From positions 1-24,828 of IMG/VR virus record IMGVR_UViG_3300020317_000013: DNA of 24,828 bases; one strand, written 5' to 3'. The position numbers were made by a program, and so were the translations under genes. Positions within the stretch are counted from its first letter, which is position 1; each line of letters opens with the position of its first letter. Below the pieces are notes generated by a model, which worked only from the letters and a program-made list of their open reading frames with translations, had not been told where the DNA came from and did not search any database. Below are positions 8,067 to 15,028 of this stretch, in pieces. The DNA comes from a virus.

Positions 8067-9515
8067 TTATTTGCCCTTTACTTTTGCTGCTAAGTCTGAG
8101 TCTGCTTTGCCCCAAGTACCACTTGACTTAGTTACAAATGAATTTACTCTTGCCATACCCCATTGTTGTGGAGTCGTTCCTGGTCTATGTCCTGTGCGCC
8201 ATGCTGCCACACCTCTATTATAAACTTTTCTTAAAATACCCACTGGCATTCCTGATTTTTCTGCTTTGTTTTTGAGACCTTTAGTATTCTCATTCACATC
8301 TTCTGGTACACAATTTGGAACATCTTTACCTTTTTTCTTTTTCATTCCAACTTGCTTGTAACCATCCCAACAGTCTTCATCATACATCTGCTTGAATTTT
8401 TTTGTATGCTTGGAAGGTTCAGTTTTTGCATCAGCATCACCAGGTGCTGGTTTATATGCGCTATTATCGTTATCGTCTTTCTCTGCACCTTTTTTGAAAT
8501 GTGCATCTCTTTTACTTTTTGTGGATTTTGACATATCTCCAGCATAATACTTTGCTGGTTGAGTACCCTCTTTATCTTTAATATCTGAGTCTTGGGCTAC
8601 TTCTTTTACTTTTTTCTTACTAGGAATATAGTTTTTTTCTGCTTCCTTACGATATGAATCAGTTCCAAGTTCATTCACTCTTTCTTCAATAGGATCAACT
8701 GAAGTAATCCACTTACGAGTTGTTGTACCATCTTCCTTTTCAAGAATCAAATAATTTGAACCTCTTACTTGGATAATTGCTTGCTCTTGAATGTCTGTAA
8801 TCATAACCATATCACCAACATTAAAGATATTACCCTCAACAAACTGTTCTCTTATATCAGACACACTTTCCAGTTTGACATGATTATGAAACTCATTCGC
8901 TTCTTTAAGGCCCATACCTTTTCTTACTGCATTAAACAATTCTTTTGCATCTTTGTCCGACATGGTTATAGGTAGACCTTGTGCAAAAGATACAAAATCA
9001 TTGTCTTTAGCCGCTGCACGTTGTTTAGTTCCAGAAGCACCTTGAACATCTTCAGAATCTGGATCACGCTGCCCAGCACTAATAACACTTATTGTTTTAA
9101 AATTATAGAAGCCATGCTTTCCTTTAACGCCATTATACTTTTTAATGCGAATGTCAAACTCATCTACCCTATCACTACCTACCACCATAACAAGATTTTG
9201 GAAACCTTCATCGTGCATTGCACTTGCCGCGCTCCATGCATCTTTCACTGATGTATTCATCATAATACTACGCGATTGTTTAGGAAACATCTTACGCAAA
9301 TATTTAACTTTTTCGTTGTATGATAATGGATTTTTTTTATCATCATTAGTTTGAGAAACATAAACTCTGTAAGGATTACGACTTGCTTTTTTACTAAGAG
9401 CATTAAGTATGAGACCATGACCAGCAGTAGGTGGATTCATTCTACCGAAAGTAAAATATACTGTCTTTTCTTCTTCTACTAAATATTGCTTAAATGATGT
9501 AAAATTAACTGCCAC
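8067..9515 (-). CDS. Cytidylyltransferase-like enzyme fused to phage linker and C-terminal domains
   Basis: Residues about 17-170 form a nucleotidylyltransferase of the HIGH/T-x-G-H superfamily: FGRMNPPTAGHG (24-34) is the nucleotide-binding motif, VGSDR follows at 112-116, and SGTKQR (161-166) stands where the family has its second motif (ISSTxxR). Such enzymes join NMP to small phosphates, for example in NAD or CDP-alcohol synthesis; the substrate is unknown. Next come KLESV, a small beta domain with NVGDMVMI, a lysine-rich linker, a CWDGYK motif and a C-terminal domain with RGVAAWRTGHRPGTTPQQW that I recognise as a phage domain of unknown function. The opening FTSFKQYLVE ends in L-V-E, like a capsid-targeting leader. 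The enzyme fold is well supported. Confidence 0.82.
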   Translation of the reverse strand: MAVNFTSFKQYLVEEEKTVYFTFGRMNPPTAGHGLILNALSKKASRNPYRVYVSQTNDDKKNPLSYNEKVKYLRKMFPKQSRSIMMNTSVKDAWSAASAMHDEGFQNLVMVVGSDRVDEFDIRIKKYNGVKGKHGFYNFKTISVISAGQRDPDSEDVQGASGTKQRAAAKDNDFVSFAQGLPITMSDKDAKELFNAVRKGMGLKEANEFHNHVKLESVSDIREQFVEGNIFNVGDMVMITDIQEQAIIQVRGSNYLILEKEDGTTTRKWITSVDPIEERVNELGTDSYRKEAEKNYIPSKKKVKEVAQDSDIKDKEGTQPAKYYAGDMSKSTKSKRDAHFKKGAEKDDNDNSAYKPAPGDADAKTEPSKHTKKFKQMYDEDCWDGYKQVGMKKKKGKDVPNCVPEDVNENTKGLKNKAEKSGMPVGILRKVYNRGVAAWRTGHRPGTTPQQWGMARVNSFVTKSSGTWGKADSDLAAKVKGK

Positions 9516-10647
9516 GTTTCTCAGCCCCCGAATCTGGCGAAGTTTTATTTACTTTTCCAAATCTCTCTTTTTCTCTTTGTCTCACAACAGGCAACATCTT
9601 CTTCGCCAGTGCTTTAATTCTAGGCTGCATTTTAGCAATTCTTTTTTCAATTTCAATTTTACGCGCTGTACTTTGATCTTGTTTATCAGCACCCTTTGTA
9701 AACTTTTTGATGAGAACTTTCTTTGCTGCTTTTTCTGCCCTTTTCAACAAATCCCCTTGGGTTGCTTTGCGGCGTAATTTTTTTTCTCTTTTTCTAGCAT
9801 TTCTCTTGGCATGTCTTTTAAACATTCTACTACGAGCAAGACGTTGCTGCATATTTAAAACTTCATCAAGGTTATCTGAGTTGTCGCTTTCCTCTGATTC
9901 AACAGACTCTTTAAAATTCTTGCTGATCTTTTTACCGATTTTAACGCCTAAATCATTGCCAAGTTTTACAAGTGCGTTCAAGCCCTTGCCAGTTTGATAT
10001 GCTGATTTAAGCATACCTATCATGATATCTGTTGAAACTTTTGCGGCAGTTGCCAACATTACAATCTCTGCCATTGGAGGCATATCTTCAGTTAAGTTTT
10101 CTGAGTTATCGCTTTCCACAGATTCTTTTGCTGCCATTACTGGTTTTCTATTGTTCTTAAAAGAACCATAACTTTTAGGAACTACATCAAACTTGTCTCT
10201 CCTAAATCTTAAATCTTTTCTCTTTGCGTTCTTTACTTCATTACCATAGGCTTCATCACCCTTATCAGCACTCTGCCCAAAGGCAGAATTTCTCATGGCA
10301 TCTAAATCTTTTTGGAGTTGTTTCATTCTGCTTTGGGTATTGCGGTTGACCATGCGAGAACTTGGTCTCATCTGAGAAAGTTCATCAAGTTCTTCGCGAA
10401 TTTTTTTGATTTCGTCTTTATGCCTAAGTCTTGCTTTTCGCAAGTCTGCGGTCTTATCTATACGATCTTGTTTTCTATCAAGGGGAGTTTCTTCAGATAC
10501 AGAAGGTTTATCATGGGTATATCCCATTTTCTTCATTCTTAAATGATCTTCTTCTTTTTCTGCTTTGTAACCTTTACCCGTTTTTGGGTCATACATTATA
10601 TGTTGTTTAAAGTCTTTTGACTCGAATAATTGACTGAATTTTTTCAT
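9505..10647 (-). CDS. Basic late structural/internal protein with capsid-targeting-like N-terminus
   Basis: The 380-residue protein starts MKKFSQLFES, like the capsid-targeting leaders of its neighbours (L-F-E site), followed by a short module with YDPKTGKGYKA. Two copies of the KESVES linker (about residues 175 and 247) separate a glycine-containing hydrophobic stretch, possibly membrane-active or amphipathic, from a long, extremely basic helical C-terminus rich in RxxKRxxKR. Such a tail would bind DNA or scaffold. It overlaps the cytidylyltransferase start by 11 bases and its own start touches the stop of the ligase-like gene. A related basic protein recurs, from memory, in marine T4-like phages; its function is not established. 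Confidence 0.78.
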   Translation of the reverse strand: MKKFSQLFESKDFKQHIMYDPKTGKGYKAEKEEDHLRMKKMGYTHDKPSVSEETPLDRKQDRIDKTADLRKARLRHKDEIKKIREELDELSQMRPSSRMVNRNTQSRMKQLQKDLDAMRNSAFGQSADKGDEAYGNEVKNAKRKDLRFRRDKFDVVPKSYGSFKNNRKPVMAAKESVESDNSENLTEDMPPMAEIVMLATAAKVSTDIMIGMLKSAYQTGKGLNALVKLGNDLGVKIGKKISKNFKESVESEESDNSDNLDEVLNMQQRLARSRMFKRHAKRNARKREKKLRRKATQGDLLKRAEKAAKKVLIKKFTKGADKQDQSTARKIEIEKRIAKMQPRIKALAKKMLPVVRQREKERFGKVNKTSPDSGAEKRGS

Positions 10648-11873
10648 TACTTCCTACCTGTTTTGTCCCATCCTTTTACAACGTCTGATGAAAAGTTGTT
10701 GTATGAAAATTCCATACGATCAACAAGTTTCACCGCTTCACCACCAAGTTTATCAATTGCCACATAACCTTCTTCACCAGTTACCTTAAATCCATCTTTG
10801 GTTTGAATAAAGGTATCTATTTTCTTCATAGTATTAAGGTTATTTATAAGTTTTAATTTTACAACTACTATCAATTTTTGCAAATCAAACATTTTTTTAA
10901 GGTTAGATTTGTTTTTTGATGAGAAAAACTTCAATAATTCATCTCTTTTTTCGGCTTGGGCAGTCCTACCTCTATCAGATTTTCTCTTATCAATCTCTTT
11001 CTGGAACCGCATCTTGTGCCAATCAATAAGATTATCAACATGCTGGAGTGTATCATCCACAGTTTCACCCTTGCGAACATAGGTGTTATTAAAGGTTTCT
11101 ATAGATTGAGCAAGGCTCTTATTACCTTCAAGATATTTAAGAGTGGACGATGAAATAGAATTAAATAATCTACCTATCTCAGATAAATTATGATTCACAT
11201 CATTTGTATCTTTTTCACTCATTGTGACATGAGTAACACCTCTCAATAGGGCGTCTTGGCTCCACACATTCTTTGATGTTTTAAATCCACTTACATCAAC
11301 ATCATAAACTGCGTTCATATTTTCAAACGCATCACCAACATAAGAAGTATGCCATACAATCCCGATTTTACTATTCAGTACATTCTTGGCAGTATCTGAA
11401 TCAGCGTCTATCGCGTATAGTATGGTATTGGGATGGAAGGTAATGTATTTTTTTCCATGAATTGTTTTTGTTGACAAATCGTTTCTGGAATATAAGAAGT
11501 CTCCTTGGACCACGCCTTTGATGCCCAACTCTGGCAAGTACTTGAGTGCGTCTTGTAACTTAACATTAAGATCACCAGAAGTGTCATCATCAATATCAGT
11601 TGCAGATTTATAGACTTTAGGTTCTTTATTGAATATGCTTTTTTTGGCAACAAAAAAGCGGTTATCACGCGGATCAATACCAGCAAATATAGCAGGAGAG
11701 CCATCCCATTTAACACTTACATTTCCTTCCTTAACTCCACTCAGCAAATCTCGCATATCACGTAGAGCAAAAATTGCTTGTCTTGTACCATTTACACCAC
11801 CATATAATACTTTATCTTCAACATGCCTCATGTGCATATTCTTTTGTTCAATCGTAGAACTAATACTTTTCAT
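10647..11873 (-). CDS. Predicted nucleotidyltransferase of the ligase type (KxDG motif)
   Basis: The 408-residue product contains VSVKWDGSPAIFAG (about residues 53-66). Its K-W-D-G matches motif I (KxDG) of the covalent nucleotidyltransferases, the superfamily of DNA ligases, RNA ligases and capping enzymes, where the lysine takes the AMP or GMP. Supporting segments are FFVAKKS, YITFHPNTILYAI (place of motif IIIa) and GVVQGDFLYS (place of motif IV, with Q instead of the usual E). The family recurs in marine T4-like phages as an uncharacterised group, to my recollection. It is the first gene after a late promoter, unusual for a repair ligase, so it may act during head assembly or be packaged. 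The substrate and even the activity are unproven. Confidence 0.75.
   Translation of the reverse strand: MKSISSTIEQKNMHMRHVEDKVLYGGVNGTRQAIFALRDMRDLLSGVKEGNVSVKWDGSPAIFAGIDPRDNRFFVAKKSIFNKEPKVYKSATDIDDDTSGDLNVKLQDALKYLPELGIKGVVQGDFLYSRNDLSTKTIHGKKYITFHPNTILYAIDADSDTAKNVLNSKIGIVWHTSYVGDAFENMNAVYDVDVSGFKTSKNVWSQDALLRGVTHVTMSEKDTNDVNHNLSEIGRLFNSISSSTLKYLEGNKSLAQSIETFNNTYVRKGETVDDTLQHVDNLIDWHKMRFQKEIDKRKSDRGRTAQAEKRDELLKFFSSKNKSNLKKMFDLQKLIVVVKLKLINNLNTMKKIDTFIQTKDGFKVTGEEGYVAIDKLGGEAVKLVDRMEFSYNNFSSDVVKGWDKTGRK
10841..10848 (-). promoter_or_regulatory. Possible internal T4-type late promoter
   Basis: TATAAATA on the minus strand inside the 3' part of the ligase-like gene, about 195 bases before the start of the basic structural protein gene. 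The octamer is exact, but in AT-rich coding DNA it could occur by chance, so the call is tentative. Confidence 0.35.
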
Positions 11874-11906
11874 AAGAAGTCCTTCATTTGTGTATATGGT
11901 GAATAC

Positions 11907-11914
11907 TATTTATA
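11907..11914 (-). promoter_or_regulatory. T4-type late promoter of the structural block
   Basis: Exact TATAAATA on the minus strand, 34-41 bases upstream of the ATG at 11873 and directly after a terminator. An AAGGA ribosome site lies between it and the start codon. Placement between a terminator and a run of eleven or more co-directional late-type genes makes it the probable main promoter of the 830-11873 block. Confidence 0.8.
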
Positions 11915-11916
11915 TG

Positions 11917-11942
11917 AAAATAGCCCCCATAAATGAAGGCTA
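11917..11942 (-). terminator. Rho-independent terminator after the 115-aa gene
   Basis: Read on the minus strand, TAGCCTTCA-TTTA-TGGGGGCTA folds into a nine-pair stem (two of them G-U) and is followed by TTTT. The G-U pairs make the stem work only in this direction. It closes the early-type transcript from 12312 just before the late promoter begins, insulating the two expression classes. Confidence 0.7.
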
Positions 11943-11964
11943 CTTGCAAGGATGTATTTGCAAA

Positions 11965-12312
11965 TCAAGATGTTACTTGATAGGGTTTATTCCACTTTCC
12001 GATATTGATATCAATATACCAACCAACATGGAAGTAATCTGATTGAATATCAGAATGATCAAAGTTGCCATTCATCATAACATCCGCGAGTTTGGTCAAG
12101 AACTTTTCAGCAACGCCACTATAATGACTTGCAATCCAGTGCTGGTTTACATTGTCATATGTAGAACCAAAATCAATTGGCCCTTGAGACAAGTTAACTA
12201 CGAGTGTGGAATGATTATTCACACCAATAGAACCTTTAATGCCGTACTCTTTCAGTACTGCTTTAATCGCGGGAGCGAGAGATTTTTTCTTCTCTTGAGA
12301 CATATAAGCCAT
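11965..12312 (-). CDS. Conserved small phage protein (115 aa), function unknown
   Basis: A soluble 115-residue protein whose core shows KAVLKEYGIKGSIGV, STLVVNLSQGPIDFG and a C-terminal YFHVGWYIDINIGKW. From memory it resembles a polyvalent-protein-associated domain found in phages and plasmids (LPD29-like), whose role is unclear. It is transcribed alone from a TTGACA promoter lying in the end of the duplicated gene before it, through a leader ending in AAAGGACTCCCAA-ATG, and is followed by a strong terminator. It is therefore an independent, probably early, single-gene unit. Confidence 0.78.
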   Translation of the reverse strand: MAYMSQEKKKSLAPAIKAVLKEYGIKGSIGVNNHSTLVVNLSQGPIDFGSTYDNVNQHWIASHYSGVAEKFLTKLADVMMNGNFDHSDIQSDYFHVGWYIDINIGKWNKPYQVTS

Positions 12313-12355
12313 TTGGGAGTCCTTTCAAGACTAGGATGATTCTCTTTACTCTTAT

Positions 12356-12384
12356 AAATTAGCATACCAAACTTGGAGTGTCAA
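12356..12384 (-). promoter_or_regulatory. TTGACA-N17-TAATTT promoter with conserved downstream box
   Basis: On the minus strand TTGACA (12379-12384), 17 bases and TAATTT (12356-12361) are followed by ATAAGAGTAAAGAGAATC, a box seen after several other promoters in this window. The -35 hexamer encodes V-D-T near the end of the upstream gene. It drives the 115-residue gene. Confidence 0.72.
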
Positions 12385-12559
12385 CAATTAAATCTTCAAG
12401 TTGATCGTGAACTTCATCAAGATCATCAAAAACATAAGATTTAAATGTCACTGTATCATCTGAATTTATTGTGTAAGTCACATCATAGCCGTGTGAAAAC
12501 TCATCCAACATATCATAGTTAAATGTAGAATTCGGTTGAATTGTAAAACCGTAAGTCAT
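12359..12559 (-). CDS. Small acidic protein, tandem paralogue A
   Basis: The 66-residue acidic protein is a close paralogue of the gene just upstream (12641-12829): both share FTIQPNSTFNYDML, INSDxTVTFxSY and a D-L-D-E-hH segment. No known family. It has its own copy of the promoter and leader, with ribosome site AAAGGA. Its last codons contain the -35 box for the next gene. The compact, acidic form is typical of phage inhibitor proteins, but no target is visible. Confidence 0.75.
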   Translation of the reverse strand: MTYGFTIQPNSTFNYDMLDEFSHGYDVTYTINSDDTVTFKSYVFDDLDEVHDQLEDLIVDTPSLVC

Positions 12560-12601
12560 TTGGGAGTCCTTTCAAGACTAGGTAATTCTCTTTACTCTTA
12601 T

Positions 12602-12630
12602 AAATTAGCATACCAAACTTGGCGTGTCAA
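12602..12630 (-). promoter_or_regulatory. TTGACA-N17-TAATTT promoter, duplicated copy
   Basis: TTGACA (12625-12630), 17 bases, TAATTT (12602-12607) on the minus strand, then the ATAAGAGTA-type box. It is almost identical to the promoter at 12356-12384 across more than 60 bases, showing that gene and promoter were duplicated together. It drives the 66-residue gene. Confidence 0.72.
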
Positions 12631-12640
12631 CAATTAAATC

Positions 12641-12829
12641 TTATTGATTGGCAAAGACTTCCTCAACAAGTTCATTGTGAATTTCATCAAGATCATAAAA
12701 AAGATAAGATTCAAATGTCACTGTATTATCCGAATTTATTTTGCAACTCATATCACGCGAGAGGGCAAACCAAGTCAACATATCATAGTTAAATGTAGAA
12801 TTTGGTTGAATTGTAAAACTATAATTCAC
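12641..12829 (-). CDS. Small acidic protein, tandem paralogue B (GTG start)
   Basis: The 62-residue paralogue of the gene downstream is identical over FTIQPNSTFNYDML and diverged in the middle and at the C-terminus. It starts with GTG at 12829, and that GTGA overlaps the stop codon of the HD-hydrolase gene, with GGAG about 14 bases upstream, so it depends on translation of the hydrolase. The other copy has gained an independent promoter, so the two paralogues are expressed differently. Function unknown. Confidence 0.7.
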   Translation of the reverse strand: MNYSFTIQPNSTFNYDMLTWFALSRDMSCKINSDNTVTFESYLFYDLDEIHNELVEEVFANQ

Positions 12830-13362
12830 AGTTTCTTTTCTCCATGTAAATTCTTGGCATCAAAGGTCAAAGGAGTCCAAAGTGTACTGAAACCCATTTG
12901 AGCCAAAGTGGTTAAAGTCTCGGCAAACCAAACCTCATAGAAGTTAGGATCATGCTCTTTCAAACTTCCTTGATTGTGAAGCATATCATACCGCTTAATT
13001 TCTTTCACGATCAAAGGAGCATTCGCTAACCGCGCATCACATAGTGCTTTCCGCTCTGCCCGATTACCGACATAACTAGGAACCTTTGTAAGAAACCAAA
13101 CACCTTTTGCTACCGTATCACCAAACAGTTTTTGAATATCTTCCATTTCAACATCTGTATCTTCTACAGTGTCATGAAGAACCGCGATAGTACCAGCAAG
13201 TTCAATAGTGGCTTTATCAAACCCAACATTGGCAAGATGATCTATAACCATACTCGCAACAGCGATAGGATGTGTCACATAATCCTCACCAGTAAATTTC
13301 CGCTTTTGACCAGCATGGGCCATCGTCGCAAATTTAACAGCATCATTATAATTCATAGTCAT
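12826..13362 (-). CDS. HD-domain hydrolase of the MESH1/SpoT type
   Basis: The 178-residue protein has the full single-domain layout of MESH1-like (p)ppGpp hydrolases. H31-P32, H63-D64 and D126 match the metal ligands, E67-D68 the catalytic pair in HDTVEDTD, and KRYDMLHN (123-130) the KxxDxxxN segment. Related enzymes hydrolyse the 3'-diphosphate of alarmones, and some act on NADPH. A phage could use it to cancel the stringent response or to remove alarmone-like toxic nucleotides. GGAG lies eight bases from the first ATG. It is co-transcribed with the membrane peptide upstream (two-base gap) and overlaps the next gene. The fold is secure; the substrate is inference. Confidence 0.85.
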   Translation of the reverse strand: MTMNYNDAVKFATMAHAGQKRKFTGEDYVTHPIAVASMVIDHLANVGFDKATIELAGTIAVLHDTVEDTDVEMEDIQKLFGDTVAKGVWFLTKVPSYVGNRAERKALCDARLANAPLIVKEIKRYDMLHNQGSLKEHDPNFYEVWFAETLTTLAQMGFSTLWTPLTFDAKNLHGEKKL

Positions 13363-13364
13363 AT

Positions 13365-13472
13365 CTAATCTCCAATCAAAACCATTACAAACATTGCTAA
13401 TGCTGGGATTGTTAATTCAAGTAAAAAGAAACTTACCGAAGTTAATAGAAATATTAAAGTTGACGATTTCAT
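13365..13472 (-). CDS. 35-aa membrane peptide
   Basis: The open frame MKSSTLIFLLTSVSFFLLEL... of 35 residues is almost entirely one or two hydrophobic helices. It has a strong AGGAG site seven bases before the ATG and a good promoter (TTGACA-N17-TATATA) just upstream, and it ends two bases before the hydrolase gene. Promoter, ribosome site and spacing make it a real gene despite its size. It probably inserts in the inner membrane; function unknown. Confidence 0.7.
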   Translation of the reverse strand: MKSSTLIFLLTSVSFFLLELTIPALAMFVMVLIGD

Positions 13473-13492
13473 ACGATTCTCCTTTCAAAGAA

Positions 13493-13521
13493 TATATATC
13501 ATATGGGTTATACCTTGTCAA
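13493..13521 (-). promoter_or_regulatory. TTGACA-N17-TATATA promoter
   Basis: Minus-strand TTGACA (13516-13521), 17 bases, TATATA (13493-13498). It drives the membrane peptide and HD hydrolase genes and lies back to back with a late promoter for the opposite strand only four bases away, so the two probably interfere with each other. Confidence 0.75.
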
Positions 13522-13524
13522 GTA

Positions 13525-13532
13525 TATAAATA
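13525..13532 (+). promoter_or_regulatory. T4-type late promoter
   Basis: Exact TATAAATA on the plus strand, 34-41 bases upstream of the ATG at 13566. Same geometry as the late promoter at 11907-11914 relative to its gene. It makes the following gene a late gene in a region of otherwise early-type promoters. Confidence 0.78.
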
Positions 13533-13565
13533 CAGTAAACCATGTTATAAAAACGGATATTACAA

Positions 13566-14069
13566 ATGAAAACATTTCAGCAGTTCAGTGAAGCATTTAA
13601 TACCAAAGTCAAATGGAAAACTATTGAAAAACAAGTAGAGGATGATGCAGAATATTATCTCTATGAAACTAGAATTGATGATAGAAATATAATACTTATC
13701 TATACGTTAGATAAAGCAGCATGGCACACAGGCCAATGGGGTAAAGACGATAGTTTCAGTTGCGGTGTTGTATTTCGTACTGGATCAGCCAAACCTGGAG
13801 TAGGTACTGGAACGACTATCGCAGTAACTGGCGAAGGCTCTCAGATGAAAATACTTGGGGCTGTAATTAACCATATGAAAGAATTTATCAAAAAACGTAA
13901 AGATATTAGTATTGTTGAATTTTCGGCAGATAAGGGTAGAGATGGATCAAGTACAAGTAGAACGTCACTATACAAACGATTAGTTAAAAGGTTTGCAAAT
14001 ACATTAGGATTTTCATTAGAAATTGAATCTCAACCAAAGATGGATACTTTTATTCTAACAAGAAAATAA
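13566..14069 (+). CDS. Late protein with capsid-targeting-like N-terminus, putative internal protein
   Basis: The 167-residue product starts MKTFQQFSEA, the closest match here to the T4 internal-protein leader MKTYQEFIAEA. The rest is a mixed alpha/beta domain with VFRTGS, TIAVTGEGSQMKILGAVINHM, VEFSADKGRDGSS and SLYKRLVKRFANTLGF. The last segment and the G-rich loop faintly suggest an acetyltransferase-like fold, but no catalytic residue can be pointed to. It is the only plus-strand gene in the central part and has its own late promoter. In T4 such proteins are packed with the DNA, trimmed and injected to protect the genome or modify the host; here that is inference. Confidence 0.78.
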   Translation: MKTFQQFSEAFNTKVKWKTIEKQVEDDAEYYLYETRIDDRNIILIYTLDKAAWHTGQWGKDDSFSCGVVFRTGSAKPGVGTGTTIAVTGEGSQMKILGAVINHMKEFIKKRKDISIVEFSADKGRDGSSTSRTSLYKRLVKRFANTLGFSLEIESQPKMDTFILTRK

Positions 14070-14070
14070 T

Positions 14071-14841
14071 TCATTTTCTTTCCACCAATATTCTATTATT
14101 TTTTTGTAAATTTTCTTTCCACCAAAGTGGTTGTAAATTAGTATAATGACACGCTTTTAGTTGTTCTTCAGCCTTTGTTAAATCAAATGCATCTAGCGGA
14201 ATTATATGATCAATGTGCCACCCAAAAGTTGTATGATTATCCCAAGACATTCCATCTTGAAATTTGTTTTCTAGATATGTTTTAAAATCATCTAAAGAAC
14301 AACCAAGTAATTCTACTGTTTTAAATGCTTTAGTGCTGTTTTTACGTTTTAGTGCTTTTCCTATTCTATTCCTTAATGTAACTTTAAGTTTATGTTGAAT
14401 ATTTGTACGATATTTTTTATTTGCATGGGCGTTTAGCTTTTCTCTATTATTTGTATTATATTTTTTATCCGATATCGCTTTTAATTTTTTAAAGTGTTCT
14501 GTTTTTTGTCGTGGTACTCTCCATGTTATATAAGCACATTTTTTGCAATGTGTTTTTTTATTATAAAAAACTCTTGGTGAAGAGTCATTAGGAAATTCAT
14601 CAAGAACTTTTATGGTATTACACATCCTACATCTTCTTTGACCATTTTTCTGTAGTATATGAAGTTCCTGTCTATATGATTGTTCTTTTTGATATTCTTC
14701 CCAAGTTCCTTTTTCTCTATGTCTCTGCTCAATATGACAAGGTTTACACGAACCCCTTCTATTGCCGTGTCTATCACATTTAGCAAAATTATCTATAGGT
14801 AGACTTTCTTTACAACCCTTACATTTTTTAATTTGTGTCAT
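14071..14841 (-). CDS. Free-standing HNH endonuclease with two zinc ribbons
   Basis: The 256-residue protein has two cysteine clusters, C7-x2-C10 with C32-x2-C35 and C71-x2-C74 with C99-x2-C102, then a basic helical linker and a C-terminal HNH nuclease: W208-H-I-D-H-I-I-P-L with N235 and WWKENLQKNN as the distal part. This is the make-up of phage homing endonucleases. No intron is visible around it, so it is free-standing and would spread by cutting related genomes at its insertion site. It converges on the late gene with one base between the stop codons. The product may also nick competing phage DNA. Family assignment is firm. Confidence 0.88.
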   Translation of the reverse strand: MTQIKKCKGCKESLPIDNFAKCDRHGNRRGSCKPCHIEQRHREKGTWEEYQKEQSYRQELHILQKNGQRRCRMCNTIKVLDEFPNDSSPRVFYNKKTHCKKCAYITWRVPRQKTEHFKKLKAISDKKYNTNNREKLNAHANKKYRTNIQHKLKVTLRNRIGKALKRKNSTKAFKTVELLGCSLDDFKTYLENKFQDGMSWDNHTTFGWHIDHIIPLDAFDLTKAEEQLKACHYTNLQPLWWKENLQKNNRILVERK

Positions 14842-14844
14842 GAA

Positions 14845-14931
14845 TTACTTTTTTCCTACATCTATACACATTGCCACAATAGCAAATACTATAGGGACTG
14901 CAACCATAAGAATAATAATTTCATTCGTCAT
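14845..14931 (-). CDS. 28-aa single-helix membrane peptide
   Basis: MTNEIIILMVAVPIVFAIVA... of 28 residues is one transmembrane helix with a short basic end. It begins inside the 3' end of the preceding small gene (11-base overlap, different frame) and ends four bases before the HNH gene. Its ribosome site is weak (GGGA), so it may rely on coupled translation. I call it from topology and gene packing; function unknown. Confidence 0.45.
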   Translation of the reverse strand: MTNEIIILMVAVPIVFAIVAMCIDVGKK

Positions 14932-15028
14932 TGTCACGAGTCCCAAAATCACCATTATTTACTAGAATAAACACACAATGCACTATTATGTAAATGCAGC
15001 CGATATTCACAAAGATTTCTGAAGTCAT
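14921..15028 (-). CDS. 35-aa membrane peptide
   Basis: MTSEIFVNIGCIYIIVHCVF... of 35 residues has one hydrophobic helix with two cysteines and a polar C-terminus. A strong GGGGAGA ribosome site lies seven bases upstream, and the gene starts one base after the stop of the two-helix protein at 15030. It is probably expressed in the same operon. Function unknown. Confidence 0.55.
   Translation of the reverse strand: MTSEIFVNIGCIYIIVHCVFILVNNGDFGTRDNDE

Larger units (their letters stand above)
12310..12829. repeat. Tandem duplication of gene plus promoter/leader
   Basis: Two roughly 250-base units lie head to tail. They share the start region, leader (including TTTGGGAGTCCTTTCAAGAC), promoter and flanks almost base for base, with most divergence inside the coding parts. 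A three-base indel separates the leaders. Regulatory sequence is thus better conserved than coding sequence, which fits selection on the promoter and relaxed or diversifying selection on the protein. Confidence 0.8.

Noticed and set aside
13394-13591. Plus-strand frame of 65 codons
   Set aside because: It crosses two promoters and has no ribosome site; the opposite strand holds a better-supported 35-aa gene and the real plus-strand gene starts at 13566.
14060-14080. Inverted repeat AAGAAAAT/ATTTTCTT at the convergent stop codons as a terminator
   Set aside because: The stem is almost pure A-T and no clean T-run follows; it may help termination but cannot be claimed.
14071-14841. HNH gene as part of a self-splicing intron
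   Set aside because: No split host gene and no group I or II core around it; the neighbours are complete genes.
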